Assembly (NCBI GenBank): GCA_965263325.1 | Contig: CBDHGY010000002.1 | Location: forward strand, 186,001 to 250,000 | DNA: 64,000 nucleotides | Reading direction: 5' to 3' | Source: CBDHGY01 sp965263325 | GTDB lineage: Bacteria > Pseudomonadota > Alphaproteobacteria > Caulobacterales > Hyphomonadaceae | Part shown: positions 1 through 8,506 of the stretch, piece after piece | How the letters are laid out: each line of letters begins with the position of its first letter | Position numbering within the stretch: position 1 is the stretch's first letter | Notes under the pieces: model-generated | The model's input: the letters and a program-made list of their open reading frames with translations, nothing else | Database searches by the model: none | What the model was told of the DNA's origin: nothing | Position numbers and translations under genes: made by a program

Positions 1-146
1 CGTTCAAAACGTGCCCGGTTCGCAGCGTTTGCGCGAAGTGCTTTACCCTGGGGGATCAGGAAATTACGGGCAAAGCCGCTCTTTACAGTGACTTCGTCGC
101 CAATTGTGCCGAGCTTTTCGACGCGTTCCAGTAGGATGATCTGCAT
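1..146 (-). CDS. rplI: 50S ribosomal protein L9, 5' part only
   Basis: The first 48 codons of ribosomal protein L9 are present and the gene runs off the left edge of the window. The translation opens MQIILLERVEKLG and continues with a GDEVTVKSGFARN segment, the N-terminal RNA-binding part of L9, which contacts 23S rRNA in the large subunit. The ATG lies 11 bases after the rpsR stop on the same strand, giving the standard bacterial order rpsF-rpsR-rplI. Nothing is odd in the visible part. Confidence 0.95.
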   Translation of the reverse strand, partial: MQIILLERVEKLGTIGDEVTVKSGFARNFLIPQGKALRANAANRARFE

Positions 147-157
147 GGGTTTAACTC

Positions 158-430
158 CTACTTCACTTCAAACGGAAGCAAAGCGAGCATCCGTGCGCGC
201 TTGATTGCTCTTGCGAGCTTGCGCTGGTTTTTTGGGTTCACCGCAGTGATGCGGGATGGAACAATCTTTCCCTTTTCAGACATGTACCGCTGCAGCGTCT
301 TAATGTCTTTGTAGTCGATCTTTGTGGCTTTTGCGCCGGTAAAAGGATCAACCTTGCGGCGCCGGCCGAACGAACGGCGGGCCGGAATGTTGGAAATGTT
401 CAACTTGTCGGGTGCTTGTTTGCGAGCCAT
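158..430 (-). CDS. rpsR: 30S ribosomal protein S18
   Basis: A 90-residue basic protein with the S18 core: a PFTGAKATKIDYKDIKTLQRY stretch beginning near residue 29, then a conserved region ending KNQRKLARAIKRAR. S18 forms a heterodimer with S6 on the central domain of 16S rRNA. The length is normal for an alphaproteobacterial S18. The gene begins 12 bases after the rpsF stop and is followed closely by rplI, so it is co-transcribed with both. Confidence 0.97.
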   Translation of the reverse strand: MARKQAPDKLNISNIPARRSFGRRRKVDPFTGAKATKIDYKDIKTLQRYMSEKGKIVPSRITAVNPKNQRKLARAIKRARMLALLPFEVK

Positions 431-442
431 GTGTTTATTCTC

Positions 443-784
443 CTAGTCCCGGCGTCCGCCAGATTTACGCGAGAGCATTGCGGATGGCTCGTCATCCAGC
501 TCGTCAACTTTGATGGTCATATAGCGCATGACATCATCATTAATGCGGTGGCGACGTTCCAGTTCGTGAATTGCAGATGCCGGCGCATCGAGGTTCAGAA
601 GGCTGTAGTGCCCCTTGCGAACCTTCTTGATTGGATAGGCGAGCGTGCGCAGGCCCCAATATTCGGTCTTGCCAACTTTGGCACCTTGTTCCGTTAAAAA
701 TGTAGAGAGTTCTTCTACATATGCGTCGACTTGCGCAGGAGAGATATCCGGCCGCGTCACAACGACGTGCTCATAAAAAGTCAT
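443..784 (-). CDS. rpsF: 30S ribosomal protein S6
   Basis: A 113-residue S6 protein beginning MTFYEHVVVTRPDIS. The frame is open upstream to a possible start at 871, but the extra 29 residues are unlike any S6 and the family begins at this Met, so 784 is chosen. The conserved LRTLAYPIKK segment follows near residue 44, and the tail is acidic then basic. S6 pairs with S18 in the 30S platform. The gene is first in the rpsF-rpsR-rplI operon and divergent from fabD. In some bacteria the S6:S18 dimer binds its own leader; a small CCGG hairpin at 822-836 could play that part but is not proven. Confidence 0.95.
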   Translation of the reverse strand: MTFYEHVVVTRPDISPAQVDAYVEELSTFLTEQGAKVGKTEYWGLRTLAYPIKKVRKGHYSLLNLDAPASAIHELERRHRINDDVMRYMTIKVDELDDEPSAMLSRKSGGRRD

Positions 785-904
785 TTGGTTTTCATCCCAT
801 TGTTCGAAACTGCGGCACCTTCCGGCGGGAAACCGGCTGATGATGGCTCTTGGAGCAACGCACGCATTCACGCCGCCAAGACCGCAATCTCATGTGAAGC
901 GCTG

Positions 905-933
905 CATAAAGCCTATGTGGACAGAGAAATCAA
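905..933 (-). promoter_or_regulatory. Candidate sigma-70 promoter for rpsF operon
   Basis: On the minus strand TTGATT (933-928) and TTTATG (910-905) are separated by 17 bases, a fair match to a housekeeping promoter. Transcription would begin near 898 and leave a leader of about 115 bases before rpsF that contains a CCGG...CCGG hairpin (822-836). This is pattern matching only. Confidence 0.35.
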
Positions 934-992
934 GCGCCTTGCGCTGATTGGCGGACGCTTTTACGACGGCGCGATAGTTAATGGAGCGGTAG

Positions 993-1934
993 ATGAGCGA
1001 TTTTGCATTCATTTTCCCAGGACAGGGCGCACAATTTATCGGAATGGGAAAGGAGCTGGCTGACGCCTTTCCCGCCGCTAAATCAGTATTTGAGGCCGTT
1101 GATGAGGCGCTAGGTCAAGATTTGTCGGGACTTATGTGGGCAGGCGACATTGACGAACTGACCCTTACCGCAAACACGCAGCCGGCGCTGATGTCGGTGA
1201 GTGTTGCAGCGTCGCGCGCCTTGGAGGCTGAGTTCGGAATTGCGCCGAAGGATGCGACGTTCGTCGCAGGCCATTCGCTAGGAGAGTACTCAGCGCTGGC
1301 AGCGGCCCGTGCGATAAGTATCGAGGATACAGCAAAACTACTCAGAGTGCGCGGTGATGCCATGCAGGCAGCTGTTGCGCCCGGAGAAGGTGCTATGGCC
1401 GCACTCCTCGGCGCTTCCATTGAGCAAGCTGAAGCAGCGTGTGCGGCGGCCGGCGGCGTTTGTGAGATCGCGAACGACAACGCACCCGGCCAGCTTGTTC
1501 TGTCTGGGGAAAAAGCCGCGATTGATGCGGCTTGTGCTCATGCAAAAGAAAACGGCGTGAAGAAAGCTGTCCCGCTTTCAGTATCTGCGCCTTTCCATTG
1601 CTCATTGATGCAGCCCGCCGCAGACGCGATGGCTGACGCGCTCGCAGGCGCAAACATCACATCTCCGGAAACGATGCTGGTGGCGAATGTGAGCGCAAGC
1701 GCCGTGACTGATCCAGAAACCATTCGGTCCAATCTGGTTGGACAAGTTACAGGACGTGTGCGTTGGACCGAAAGTGTTCAATATATGGTCGCAAATGGTG
1801 TTGCGCGAACAGGCGAAGCAGGCGCGGGAAAAGTGCTAACGGTTATGCAAAGACGGATCGAAAAGAGCCTTAAAGGGTTCACACTCGGGACCCCAGAGCA
1901 ACTGGAAGCGTTTGCAACCGAGATAAAAGGATAA
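993..1934 (+). CDS. fabD: Malonyl-CoA:ACP transacylase
   Basis: FabD moves malonyl groups from CoA to acyl carrier protein to start fatty acid elongation. The 313-residue protein has the FPGQGAQ motif at residues 8-14, the nucleophile elbow GHSLG at 93-97 (Ser95) and the catalytic His202 in APFHCSLM. Its length is normal. It is first in a plus-strand run with fabG 14 bases downstream, then acpP and fabF, so one enzyme set for type II fatty acid synthesis is encoded together. The ATG at 993 sits just after an AGCGGTAG stretch, a weak ribosome binding site. Confidence 0.97.
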   Translation: MSDFAFIFPGQGAQFIGMGKELADAFPAAKSVFEAVDEALGQDLSGLMWAGDIDELTLTANTQPALMSVSVAASRALEAEFGIAPKDATFVAGHSLGEYSALAAARAISIEDTAKLLRVRGDAMQAAVAPGEGAMAALLGASIEQAEAACAAAGGVCEIANDNAPGQLVLSGEKAAIDAACAHAKENGVKKAVPLSVSAPFHCSLMQPAADAMADALAGANITSPETMLVANVSASAVTDPETIRSNLVGQVTGRVRWTESVQYMVANGVARTGEAGAGKVLTVMQRRIEKSLKGFTLGTPEQLEAFATEIKG

Positions 1935-1948
1935 GGAGACGCAGTCAT

Positions 1949-2686
1949 ATGTTTGATCTTTCAGGAAAGAATGTACTTGTTACTGGAGCGTCAGGTGGGA
2001 TCGGCCGCGCCATTGCGAGTGCGATGTCTGAGGCAGGTGCAAAAGTTGCATTGTCGGGCACACGCGAAGCTGTGCTTGATGAGGTCAAAGCATCCCTTAA
2101 AGGCGAAGCAGCAGCAGTGCCCTGCAATCTCTCTGATGCAGACGCGGTGAACGGTCTTGTGGCTGCTGCTGAGGATGCGGTCGGGCCGCTCGATATTATC
2201 GTCGCAAATGCTGGCGTGACCCGCGACGGTCTGCTGATGCGGATGAAGGACGAAGACTGGAATGATGTCCTTGAAATAAATCTGAGCTCATATTTTCGTA
2301 TCGTCAAGTCGGCGATGCGCGGGATGATGAAGCGCCGGTCCGGGCGAATTATTGGAATCACCTCGATTGTTGGTGTCACCGGAAACCCTGGGCAGGCAAA
2401 CTATTGTGCGTCGAAAGCCGGCATGATCGGCTTTACAAAATCAGTTGCACAGGAAGTCGCCAGCCGCGGAATTACGGCTAATTGCATCGCCCCGGGCTTC
2501 ATTGAATCACCTATGACGGATGTTCTTCCGGATGCTCAGAAGGAGGCGCTTCTTGGCCAGATTCCAGCTAACCGGTTGGGAGTTGGGGCAGATATTGCGG
2601 CCGCCTGTGTATACCTTTCATCCGATGAAGCTTCATACGTTACGGGCCAAACACTGCATGTGAATGGTGGTATGGCGATGATCTAA
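1949..2686 (+). CDS. fabG: 3-oxoacyl-ACP reductase
   Basis: FabG is the NADPH-dependent reductase of type II fatty acid synthesis. The 245-residue short-chain dehydrogenase has the TGASGGIG cofactor loop at residues 12-19, NAG at 87-89, Asn111, and the catalytic Ser139, Tyr152 and Lys156 (YCASK). It ends with the usual family C-terminus HVNGGMAMI. An AAGGAG ribosome binding site precedes the ATG. It sits between fabD and acpP, which fixes it as the fatty acid synthase member rather than another SDR. Confidence 0.97.
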   Translation: MFDLSGKNVLVTGASGGIGRAIASAMSEAGAKVALSGTREAVLDEVKASLKGEAAAVPCNLSDADAVNGLVAAAEDAVGPLDIIVANAGVTRDGLLMRMKDEDWNDVLEINLSSYFRIVKSAMRGMMKRRSGRIIGITSIVGVTGNPGQANYCASKAGMIGFTKSVAQEVASRGITANCIAPGFIESPMTDVLPDAQKEALLGQIPANRLGVGADIAAACVYLSSDEASYVTGQTLHVNGGMAMI

Positions 2687-2815
2687 TCACCATTTTCGGG
2701 AGGTTGCGGTAGGTGAACGGGCTTGGCGAGGGCCGAATCTGTATGCTAACCGCCACAAGAAGGGTATTTGCTGTTCTGGCAAAACCCAGCACACAAGTAA
2801 CAAGAGAGGTTGTGC

Positions 2816-3052
2816 ATGTCTGACGTTTTTGAGCGTGTGAAAAAGATTGTTGTCGAAAATCTTGACGTGGATGGTGACAAAGTTGCTGAGCCAGCAAACT
2901 TCATTGATGATTTAGGCGCAGATAGTCTGGATCTGGTAGAGCTCGTTATGGCTTTTGAAGAAGAGTTCAACATCGAAATCCCAGATGATGTTCAAGAAAG
3001 CATTCGCACTGTCGGCGATGCTGTATCGCATATCAAGGAACACGCTTCATAA
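2816..3052 (+). CDS. acpP: Acyl carrier protein
   Basis: A 78-residue acidic carrier protein with the phosphopantetheine attachment motif GADSLDLVE; Ser37 is the modified residue. It carries growing acyl chains for the Fab enzymes. An in-frame TTG two codons upstream (2810) is less likely than the ATG at 2816, which follows an AGAGAGG ribosome binding site. It lies between fabG and fabF in the standard order. Confidence 0.97.
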   Translation: MSDVFERVKKIVVENLDVDGDKVAEPANFIDDLGADSLDLVELVMAFEEEFNIEIPDDVQESIRTVGDAVSHIKEHAS

Positions 3053-3094
3053 GACCGTTTCCGCTAGGAATAATAACGTTTCTAAAAGGGAGAT

Positions 3095-4384
3095 GTGCCT
3101 TTGCGCCGCGTAGTCATTACTGGAATTGGGTTGGTCACACCGCTTGCTGGAAACCGCGAAGCGTCTTGGGCCCGCTTGATCGAAGGAAAATCCGGCGCTC
3201 AGCGCATTGACCTGTTCGACCCCAGCGACCTGCCATGTCAGGTCGCCGCCCAGGTCCCTTGGGTGAGCGGGCGTGGCGGCGGTGAAGGAGACGACCAGGC
3301 ATTCGATCCTGATAAAACTGTTTCTGCCAAAGAGCGCAGAAGGATGGATGAATTTATTCTTTATGGGATGGCGGCGGCCGACGAAGCTGTGGGCGACTCC
3401 GGCTGGGAACCGAAAACAGACGAAGATCGTTATCGCACAGGTGTAATGATCGGATCGGGGATTGGCGGCCTAACTTCAATCTACGACACCGCAATCACGC
3501 TTTATGAAAAGGGGCCCCGGAAGGTTAGCCCTTTTTTCGTTCCATCAGCGCTGATAAACCTTGCTTCCGGTCAGGTATCCATCAAGCATGGCTTTAAAGG
3601 ACCAAACCATTCCGTTGTAACGGCTTGCGCGACAGGCGCTCACGCGATCGGTGATAGTGCGCGTCTCATCAAATATGGAGATGCTGACGTCATGGTCGCT
3701 GGCGGAGCCGAGGCTGTTATCAACCGGCTTGGTATTGCAGGGTTCTGTGCCGCGAAGGCCATGTCGACAAAATTCAACGAGACTCCGCTTAAGGCGTCGC
3801 GTCCCTACGACGCTGACCGAGACGGCTTCATTATGGGGGCGGGCGCTGGCGTTTTTGTGCTTGAGGAGTATGAGCACGCCAAGGCACGCGGGGCCAAAAT
3901 TTATGCAGAGATTAAAGGGTACGGCCTAACGGGCGATGCCTTCCATATCACGTCGCCTGTGGAAAACGCTGAAGGCGGGTACCGGGCCATGATGATGGCG
4001 CTCGGTCATTCCAAAATGGATGTAAGCGAGATCGGCTATGTCAATGCGCATGGAACATCGACGCCTAAAGGCGACGAAGGCGAAGTTCGTGCTGTTGAAA
4101 AATTTGCCGGTGATCACGCAAAGAACTTACACCTCTCGTCAACAAAATCGGCGATTGGTCACTTGTTAGGTGCAGCCGGCGCAGTTGAGGCCGCTTTCTG
4201 CGCCCTCGCGCTGCGCGACGGCGTTTTGCCCCCAACCCTAAACTTAGATAATCAGAGCTTCGAAACGGACATTGATCTTTGCGCGCATACTGCGGTCAAA
4301 AAAGATATTCAGGCCGCTTTGACGAACAGTTTCGGCTTTGGCGGTACAAATGCGGCCTTAATCATGCGTAAGTTGGATGACTAA
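3095..4384 (+). CDS. fabF: Beta-ketoacyl-ACP synthase II
   Basis: FabF condenses malonyl-ACP with acyl-ACP. The 429-residue thiolase-fold protein has the nucleophile Cys178 in VVTACATGAH, His319 in NAHGTSTPKGD, Lys351 and His356 in KSAIGHLLGAAGAVEA, and the FGFGGTNAAL tail. The start is uncertain. The GTG at 3095 is only two bases after the AGGGAG ribosome binding site (3087-3092), whereas the TTG at 3101 lies eight bases after it and gives the more usual N-terminus MRRVVITG. It follows acpP in the fatty acid synthesis run. Confidence 0.95.
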   Translation: MPLRRVVITGIGLVTPLAGNREASWARLIEGKSGAQRIDLFDPSDLPCQVAAQVPWVSGRGGGEGDDQAFDPDKTVSAKERRRMDEFILYGMAAADEAVGDSGWEPKTDEDRYRTGVMIGSGIGGLTSIYDTAITLYEKGPRKVSPFFVPSALINLASGQVSIKHGFKGPNHSVVTACATGAHAIGDSARLIKYGDADVMVAGGAEAVINRLGIAGFCAAKAMSTKFNETPLKASRPYDADRDGFIMGAGAGVFVLEEYEHAKARGAKIYAEIKGYGLTGDAFHITSPVENAEGGYRAMMMALGHSKMDVSEIGYVNAHGTSTPKGDEGEVRAVEKFAGDHAKNLHLSSTKSAIGHLLGAAGAVEAAFCALALRDGVLPPTLNLDNQSFETDIDLCAHTAVKKDIQAALTNSFGFGGTNAALIMRKLDD

Positions 4385-4458
4385 AGCGAATAGGCTTTGA
4401 ATGCTTCGCAGCGGCCGATAGGTTTAGGCTACGAAATTTAGTTGCGTGAGGCCAGACG

Positions 4459-5487
4459 ATGAGCCTGTTTAAAACACTAACATCTCTTTTATTTCTGCTG
4501 ATCGTACTCGGCGGTGCTGTTCTTATAGGTGGCTACTACTGGGTTGAGTCGGAGGCGTCTAAACCAGGTCCCTTAGCGATGGAACGTATATTCGTCGTGA
4601 ACTCAGGAGAGGGGTTTTCGAGCGTGGCGACCCGGCTTGAGGCTGAAGGTTTCATTTCAGACGAACGCGTTATGAAAATCCGCGCGCGCATCAAACCGCT
4701 CGAAGGACAGATCAAGGTCGGAGAGTATGCTATTCCGGCGGGTGCGAGCATTGATGACATCATGGTCCAGCTTGTTGATGGCAAAGTCGTAATGCTCAAG
4801 CTGACGATCCCTGAAGGACTGACAACAAAAAAAGTACTTGAGTTGGTTGCTGGGGCTGATGCTCTCATTGGCGAGATGCCATCAGAGGAAATTCCTGAAG
4901 GTGTTATGCAACCTGACACGTATCTTTTCCCTCGCGGTGAAACGCGTGAAGCTTTCATTCAGCGCATGCGCGCAGCTCAGACAGAGTCCCTGGATGAACT
5001 TTGGCCAAAGCGAGCGGATGCATTGCCTCTGGCTACAAAAGAGGAAGCGCTTATCCTGGCATCTATTGTCCAAAAGGAGGCAGCTGGTCATGAAGAATAC
5101 GGCCGTGTCGCAAGCGTATTCATAAATCGTCTAAACAAGGGAATGAAATTGCAGACGGATCCGACAGTCCATTACGGCGTGAACGGCGGTGAGCCACTTT
5201 TTAATCGCAGAGGACAGCGGCGCACTCTATACAGAAGTGAGCTCGATAGGGACACGCCATGGAACACTTACACTCGTAAAGGGTTACCCGCCACTGCTAT
5301 AGCAAACCCCGGCCGCGCAGCAATTGAAGCAGTGCTCAATCCTCCCGCCACAGAATATTTGTTTTTTGTGGCAGATGGAAAAGGCGGTACAACGTTTACG
5401 ACCAATGTGCGAGACCATGAGCGCGCAGTGCAGGATTACCGTCGTTATGAACGTGAAGAAATCGCCCGTGAAAGGGCAAATGACTAA
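4459..5487 (+). CDS. mltG: Endolytic transglycosylase MltG
   Basis: MltG is an inner-membrane lytic transglycosylase that cuts nascent glycan strands and limits their length. The 342-residue protein has one N-terminal membrane segment (about residues 8-28), a LysM-like region, and a YceG domain with the catalytic Glu207 in SIVQKEAAGHEEYGRVASVF, followed by FINRL and LQTDPTVHYG. Its TAA stop overlaps the yicC start codon by one base, so the two are translationally coupled. Location after fabF is common in Alphaproteobacteria. Confidence 0.95.
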   Translation: MSLFKTLTSLLFLLIVLGGAVLIGGYYWVESEASKPGPLAMERIFVVNSGEGFSSVATRLEAEGFISDERVMKIRARIKPLEGQIKVGEYAIPAGASIDDIMVQLVDGKVVMLKLTIPEGLTTKKVLELVAGADALIGEMPSEEIPEGVMQPDTYLFPRGETREAFIQRMRAAQTESLDELWPKRADALPLATKEEALILASIVQKEAAGHEEYGRVASVFINRLNKGMKLQTDPTVHYGVNGGEPLFNRRGQRRTLYRSELDRDTPWNTYTRKGLPATAIANPGRAAIEAVLNPPATEYLFFVADGKGGTTFTTNVRDHERAVQDYRRYEREEIARERAND

Positions 5488-6374
5488 TGAACGCATTATC
5501 TGGAATGACAGGTTTCGCCCGTGTCTCTGGCGAAGCCGATTGGGGTACTTGGGCTTGGGAAGCCAAAAGTGTTAATGGTCGAGGTCTCGATATCAGAACG
5601 AGCTATCCGCAAGGGTTTGAGGCAATCGACCGTGTCGCAAAGTCTGCGGCGGCAAGACTGTTCAGCCGTGGTTCAGTGCAGCTTTCGCTTAGGGTGGAGC
5701 TGACCAACGCGTCTGAAGAATTGATTGTAAATGAGGCCGCACTTTCATCGCTTATCGACGCTTTTTCAAGCTCAAACGGTTCGCCGCCAAATGCAGATGC
5801 GCTCGCAACGCTGATGACAGTCAAAGGTGTTGTTGAAGTCGGTAGTCTATCAACACGAACACTTGCAGAGAATGAAGCGGCAATTGCACCTATTAAGAGC
5901 GGCCTTCAAGACGTTTTGGAAAACTTGCAATCGTCGCGTGTCGAAGAAGGTCAAAGCCTTAAAAACATCCTGCTACGCCTTGTGGATGAGATGTCTATCG
6001 AAACAGACAAAGCTGCTGAGCTTGCCGGGGGACAACCGACTCTGCTGAAAGAGAGGCTCGAAAAGCAACTTGCGGAACTAAGTGCAGACGACAAGGTAGA
6101 TGCTGAAAGGCTAGCGGCCGAGATCGCGCTTTCTGCTGCAAAGGCTGACGTTCGCGAGGAGTTTGATCGATTGAAGGCGCATATCGAAACGGCTCGGATG
6201 CATCTGTCGGGGGGATCACCCATTGGTCGAAAACTCGACTTTTTGGCTCAAGAACTTAACCGGGAAGCAAACACCTTATGCTCTAAGTCTGTTCATCTCG
6301 ATTTGACCAATGTGGGACTCACCCTCAAAGGTCTGGTGGATCAGTTCAAGGAGCAGGCTGCGAATGTCGAATAG
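5487..6374 (+). CDS. yicC: YicC/YloC family endoribonuclease
   Basis: This 295-residue protein starts with the YicC hallmark SGMTGFAR and ends with the conserved block FLAQELNREANTLCSKS near residue 262. YicC-type proteins are endoribonucleases that help degrade certain small RNAs in E. coli. The start codon overlaps the mltG stop (TAATG), and the 3' end overlaps gmk by 11 bases. The mltG-yicC-gmk order is a frequent alphaproteobacterial arrangement. Confidence 0.93.
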   Translation: MNALSGMTGFARVSGEADWGTWAWEAKSVNGRGLDIRTSYPQGFEAIDRVAKSAAARLFSRGSVQLSLRVELTNASEELIVNEAALSSLIDAFSSSNGSPPNADALATLMTVKGVVEVGSLSTRTLAENEAAIAPIKSGLQDVLENLQSSRVEEGQSLKNILLRLVDEMSIETDKAAELAGGQPTLLKERLEKQLAELSADDKVDAERLAAEIALSAAKADVREEFDRLKAHIETARMHLSGGSPIGRKLDFLAQELNREANTLCSKSVHLDLTNVGLTLKGLVDQFKEQAANVE

Positions 6375-7017
6375 CGGACACCCAAAAGATACCGGCGCAC
6401 GCCGCGGCCTGATGCTTGTGATTTCCTCACCCTCAGGTGCGGGTAAGACGACGTTGTCACGTATGCTCATGGACGATTTTGATGATGTAAAGCTCTCTGT
6501 GTCTGCCACCACACGCGAACCACGCCCTGGTGAAGAGGATGGTGTTCACTATCACTTCAAGAGCCATGACGAATTCCGCAGGATGATCGCAAATCGAGAA
6601 TTCCTCGAATGGGCGCGAGTTTTTGACAATCTGTACGGAACGCCGAGGGCTGATACTGTCGCAAAGCTTGAAGCCGGAGAGGACGTGCTGTTCGATGTCG
6701 ACTGGCAAGGCGCAGATGCGCTTCACGACCAAATGCCGAGAGACGTCGTGTCTGTTTTCATCTTGCCGCCGAGCATTGAAGCTTTGCACGATCGTCTTGC
6801 GCAGCGACCGGGCTCAAATGTCGAAATCGTTGCGCGCCGGATGCGAGATGCAAAAGCTGAAATGAGGCATTGGCGGCGTTATGACTATGCCATCGTAAAT
6901 GATGATCTCACCCATGCTTATAAGCGTCTGGAACGTATTCTTCTAACAGAACGACTCAAACGCCTTCGTCAGCTTAGTCTCGAAGACCACGTTCGTTCCT
7001 TGATGGGTGAAAATTAG
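6364..7017 (+). CDS. gmk: Guanylate kinase
   Basis: Guanylate kinase phosphorylates GMP to GDP. The 217-residue protein carries the P-loop SPSGAGKTT at residues 22-30, the GMP-binding region TTREPRPGEEDGVHYHF, and a FDVDWQGA segment. A longer frame starts at 6310 but its first 18 residues lie inside yicC and do not resemble the family, so the ATG at 6364 is chosen. It overlaps the end of yicC by 11 bases, which suggests coupled translation. Confidence 0.96.
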   Translation: MSNSGHPKDTGARRGLMLVISSPSGAGKTTLSRMLMDDFDDVKLSVSATTREPRPGEEDGVHYHFKSHDEFRRMIANREFLEWARVFDNLYGTPRADTVAKLEAGEDVLFDVDWQGADALHDQMPRDVVSVFILPPSIEALHDRLAQRPGSNVEIVARRMRDAKAEMRHWRRYDYAIVNDDLTHAYKRLERILLTERLKRLRQLSLEDHVRSLMGEN

Positions 7018-7099
7018 GTCCTAGTTGATCTAAAAATTTGCTTGCTGTCCCGCAACGGAAACTCGGTGATATGACCGATGTTGAAATGGATAGCTTGCC

Positions 7100-8506
7100 G
7101 TGCAGCACGATATTGAAAAAGGTCTGAATGCATTCTGTGCGAGGACATTTTCTGCGCCCGCAGAGAACCCAAAACTGATCACTGGCGGCGCGAATATGGA
7201 GATGTGGTCGTTTACGTGCGAAACGAACGACTATGTTCTTCGGCGTTATCGCGGCGGCGTTAAGCCGGACTCTTTTGTGCGCGAATTTGATATAGAGTCA
7301 GAAGCACAGCTAATAGATTTTGCCCATTCAGCAGGAGTAACAACACCGCAAGTTGTCGGCTTGCTACAGCCAGAAGATAAACTCGGTCTTGGTTTCGTCA
7401 TGGCAAAGGCTGCCGGTGTTGCATTGCCGCAAAAATTATTCAGGGACCCCAAATATAACGATGCACTGGAAAATGTAACAGAGAGTTTCGGGCGAGAGCT
7501 TGCTTTATTACATTCCAGTGATCCAAGTCCTGTCGCGGATTTACTTGTATCCCTTACCCCGGCCGATTGTCTTGCGCGAATGCAAGAGGATTTTGACAAA
7601 AGCGGGTTTCAGAACCCAGTGCTTGGCGTTGCCATGCATTGGCTTGAAACGAATTTACCCGACGCCACCGAAGATGATCTGGTCGTTTTGCATGGTGATT
7701 TTCGCATGGGGAATGTGCTCATAACTGAGCGGGGCCTGTCTGCAGTGCTTGATTGGGAGCTTGCACACCTTGGGTGCCTAGAGGAAGACCTTACTTGGAT
7801 CTGCATGCCTTCTTGGCGATTTGGGCGATACAATTTGGAAGCTGGCGGTGTCGGTACCCGCGAGGACCTAATTAGTAGTTACGAGCGCCATAGCAAAGTG
7901 AAGGTCAATCGAAAACGGTTTGATTGGTACCTCATTTATTCGTCGCTAAAGTGGGGCCTCATGACGGCAATGATGGCACGGATGTGGCGCGACGCAGAAG
8001 ACACAAATCTCGAGCGGATCCTTATCGGTACGCGGATTTCCGAAGTTGAGACGGATCTTTTACTGCTCCTGGAACAAGTGAGTGGAGTAGGAAATGAGCC
8101 GTTCATTGAGTTTAATCTTCCTGATCCTCCGCCTGTTATAGGGGATGTCGTGCCCACCGAACTGATGGATGCGGTAGGAGATTATCTTTCGGAGAAAATA
8201 GTTCCGCGCCAGTCAGGCGCAGACAGGTTTCATGCGCTCATATCAGCAAATGCGCTTTCAATCGCTAATCGAGGAGTAAGATTAGCGCCGGAGTTCAATC
8301 TTCGCAGCGAGCGCCGTCTTGGCAAAGTCGACTACACAGAAAACGCTCTATTCGAAGCGCTGAGAACAGGAAGCGCGGACTGGCGAAATCCAGAAATTCT
8401 GTCACATCTGAGACATCTTTGTCTTGAGCGACTTTCTATTCATCAACCAAAATACGCGGCGCTCAGCGTCGCCCTTCAAAAGTGGAGCAAAACGTCTAAT
8501 GTTTGA
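7100..8506 (+). CDS. Phosphotransferase (LvaA-like) fused to DUF6285/LvaB-like domain
   Basis: Residues 1 to about 330 form an APH-type kinase, with the Brenner motif HGDFRMGN at 198-205 and the metal-binding DWE at 218-220. Residues about 352-468 look like a separate small family (DUF6285) with a RFHALISANALSIANR core. In Pseudomonas, LvaA phosphorylates 4-hydroxyacyl-CoA and needs the small protein LvaB; here the second domain could be a fused LvaB. The next gene is an acyl-CoA dehydrogenase overlapping by 8 bases, matching LvaC. A GTG start is used, since upstream ATGs are out of frame. The kinase assignment is firm; substrate and the LvaB equivalence are inference. Confidence 0.8.
   Translation: MQHDIEKGLNAFCARTFSAPAENPKLITGGANMEMWSFTCETNDYVLRRYRGGVKPDSFVREFDIESEAQLIDFAHSAGVTTPQVVGLLQPEDKLGLGFVMAKAAGVALPQKLFRDPKYNDALENVTESFGRELALLHSSDPSPVADLLVSLTPADCLARMQEDFDKSGFQNPVLGVAMHWLETNLPDATEDDLVVLHGDFRMGNVLITERGLSAVLDWELAHLGCLEEDLTWICMPSWRFGRYNLEAGGVGTREDLISSYERHSKVKVNRKRFDWYLIYSSLKWGLMTAMMARMWRDAEDTNLERILIGTRISEVETDLLLLLEQVSGVGNEPFIEFNLPDPPPVIGDVVPTELMDAVGDYLSEKIVPRQSGADRFHALISANALSIANRGVRLAPEFNLRSERRLGKVDYTENALFEALRTGSADWRNPEILSHLRHLCLERLSIHQPKYAALSVALQKWSKTSNV

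Noticed and set aside
731..1063. 110-residue plus-strand frame between rpsF and fabD
   Set aside because: It overlaps both rpsF and the fabD start, has no family match, and no ribosome binding site. It is a shadow frame.
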